Of a stretch of DNA of 64,000 nucleotides, positions 63,862 through 64,000 are shown piece by piece. The stretch spans positions 1 to 64,000 of the forward strand of contig NZ_QXJP01000005.1 in NCBI RefSeq assembly GCF_004115085.1, given 5' to 3'. Position numbers and translations under genes: made by a program. The stretch is from Longirhabdus pacifica. Lineage in GTDB: Bacteria; Bacillota; Bacilli; Paenibacillales; DSM-105158. The notes beneath the pieces were generated by a model that did no database searches, was not told the DNA's origin, and saw only the letters and a program-made list of their open reading frames with translations. Within the stretch, counting starts at the first letter, position 1; each line of letters begins with the position of its first letter.

Positions 63862-64000
63862 CCGTCGTAGAGCAAAGGTTAGTGAAAAACTACGCTATTC
63901 TAGTGATGGGAAACGTCATGCAATTAGCAGAAGTGAGCGATCAAGCCGTAACACTAGCAGACAACAGTGCAAGTACATTGAGAAAGCAAGTAGAAATCGA
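63858..64000 (+). CDS. Small phage protein, cut by the window edge
   Basis: It starts with ATGA overlap and reads MTVVEQRLVKNYAILVMGNV, then MQLAEVSDQAVTLADNSAST for at least 47 residues with no stop before the edge. Position after the fibre genes suggests an XkdX- or holin-proximal protein; not identified. Confidence 0.6.
   Translation, partial: MTVVEQRLVKNYAILVMGNVMQLAEVSDQAVTLADNSASTLRKQVEI

Overview
The window looks like a chromosomal segment of an AT-rich, endospore-forming member of the Bacillaceae. The evidence is the Bacillus-type tRNA cluster, recognisable spore genes (sspI, yunB, ylbJ), a lytH-lipA-yutD block in Bacillus subtilis-like order, Shine-Dalgarno sequences of AGGAGG type, and a PBSX-type phage tail operon. 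I cannot assign a species.

Layout: 1-1224 holds 14 tRNA genes (the first cut by the window edge). 2241-8624 carries a secreted NlpC/P60 hydrolase and an expanded cell-envelope-stress (lia/psp-like) operon with two PspA/LiaH-type proteins, two LiaF-type proteins and a LiaS/LiaR-type two-component system. 8798-26206 is ordinary core genome: zwf, a KtrA/C-type K+ channel regulator, a SpoU methyltransferase, yunB, lytH, lipA, yutD, rocA, NAD kinase, a glycosyltransferase, ylbJ, yjbI globin, yycC-like and an oligoendopeptidase F.

26270-38740 is an accessory island. It has two CRISPR arrays with the same repeat and duplicated leaders but no cas genes, each followed by a copy of one GNAT gene (the first broken). 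Between and after them lie a decayed Y-family polymerase with an SOS box, a group II intron whose reverse transcriptase has one nonsense codon, exported proteins and lipoproteins (two nuclease-like paralogues), an RRNPP-type quorum-sensing receptor followed by a 36-residue exported peptide gene, an LRR lipoprotein, a DinB protein, and a convergent small-ORF/antisense-RNA locus resembling a type I toxin-antitoxin module. 39034-44403 returns to metabolic genes. Two paralogous AraC-type regulators (44616-46744) flank a tandem array of a structured repeat that is also found at 15.9, 23.5 and 39.2 kb.

47306 to the right edge is a contractile-tail gene cluster in PBSX order (tail terminator-like protein, sheath, tube, chaperone with a -1 frameshift site, tape measure, LysM hub, baseplate, fibres). 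No terminase, portal or capsid gene lies in front of it, and a second baseplate J-YmfQ-fibre cassette is present. This suggests a headless tail-like particle (tailocin) with more than one receptor-binding fibre, though head or lysis genes could lie beyond the right edge.

The most interesting items are the headless tail cluster with duplicated targeting cassettes, the receptor/peptide pair at 34905-36301, the covarying two-hairpin repeat family, and the twin orphan CRISPR arrays.
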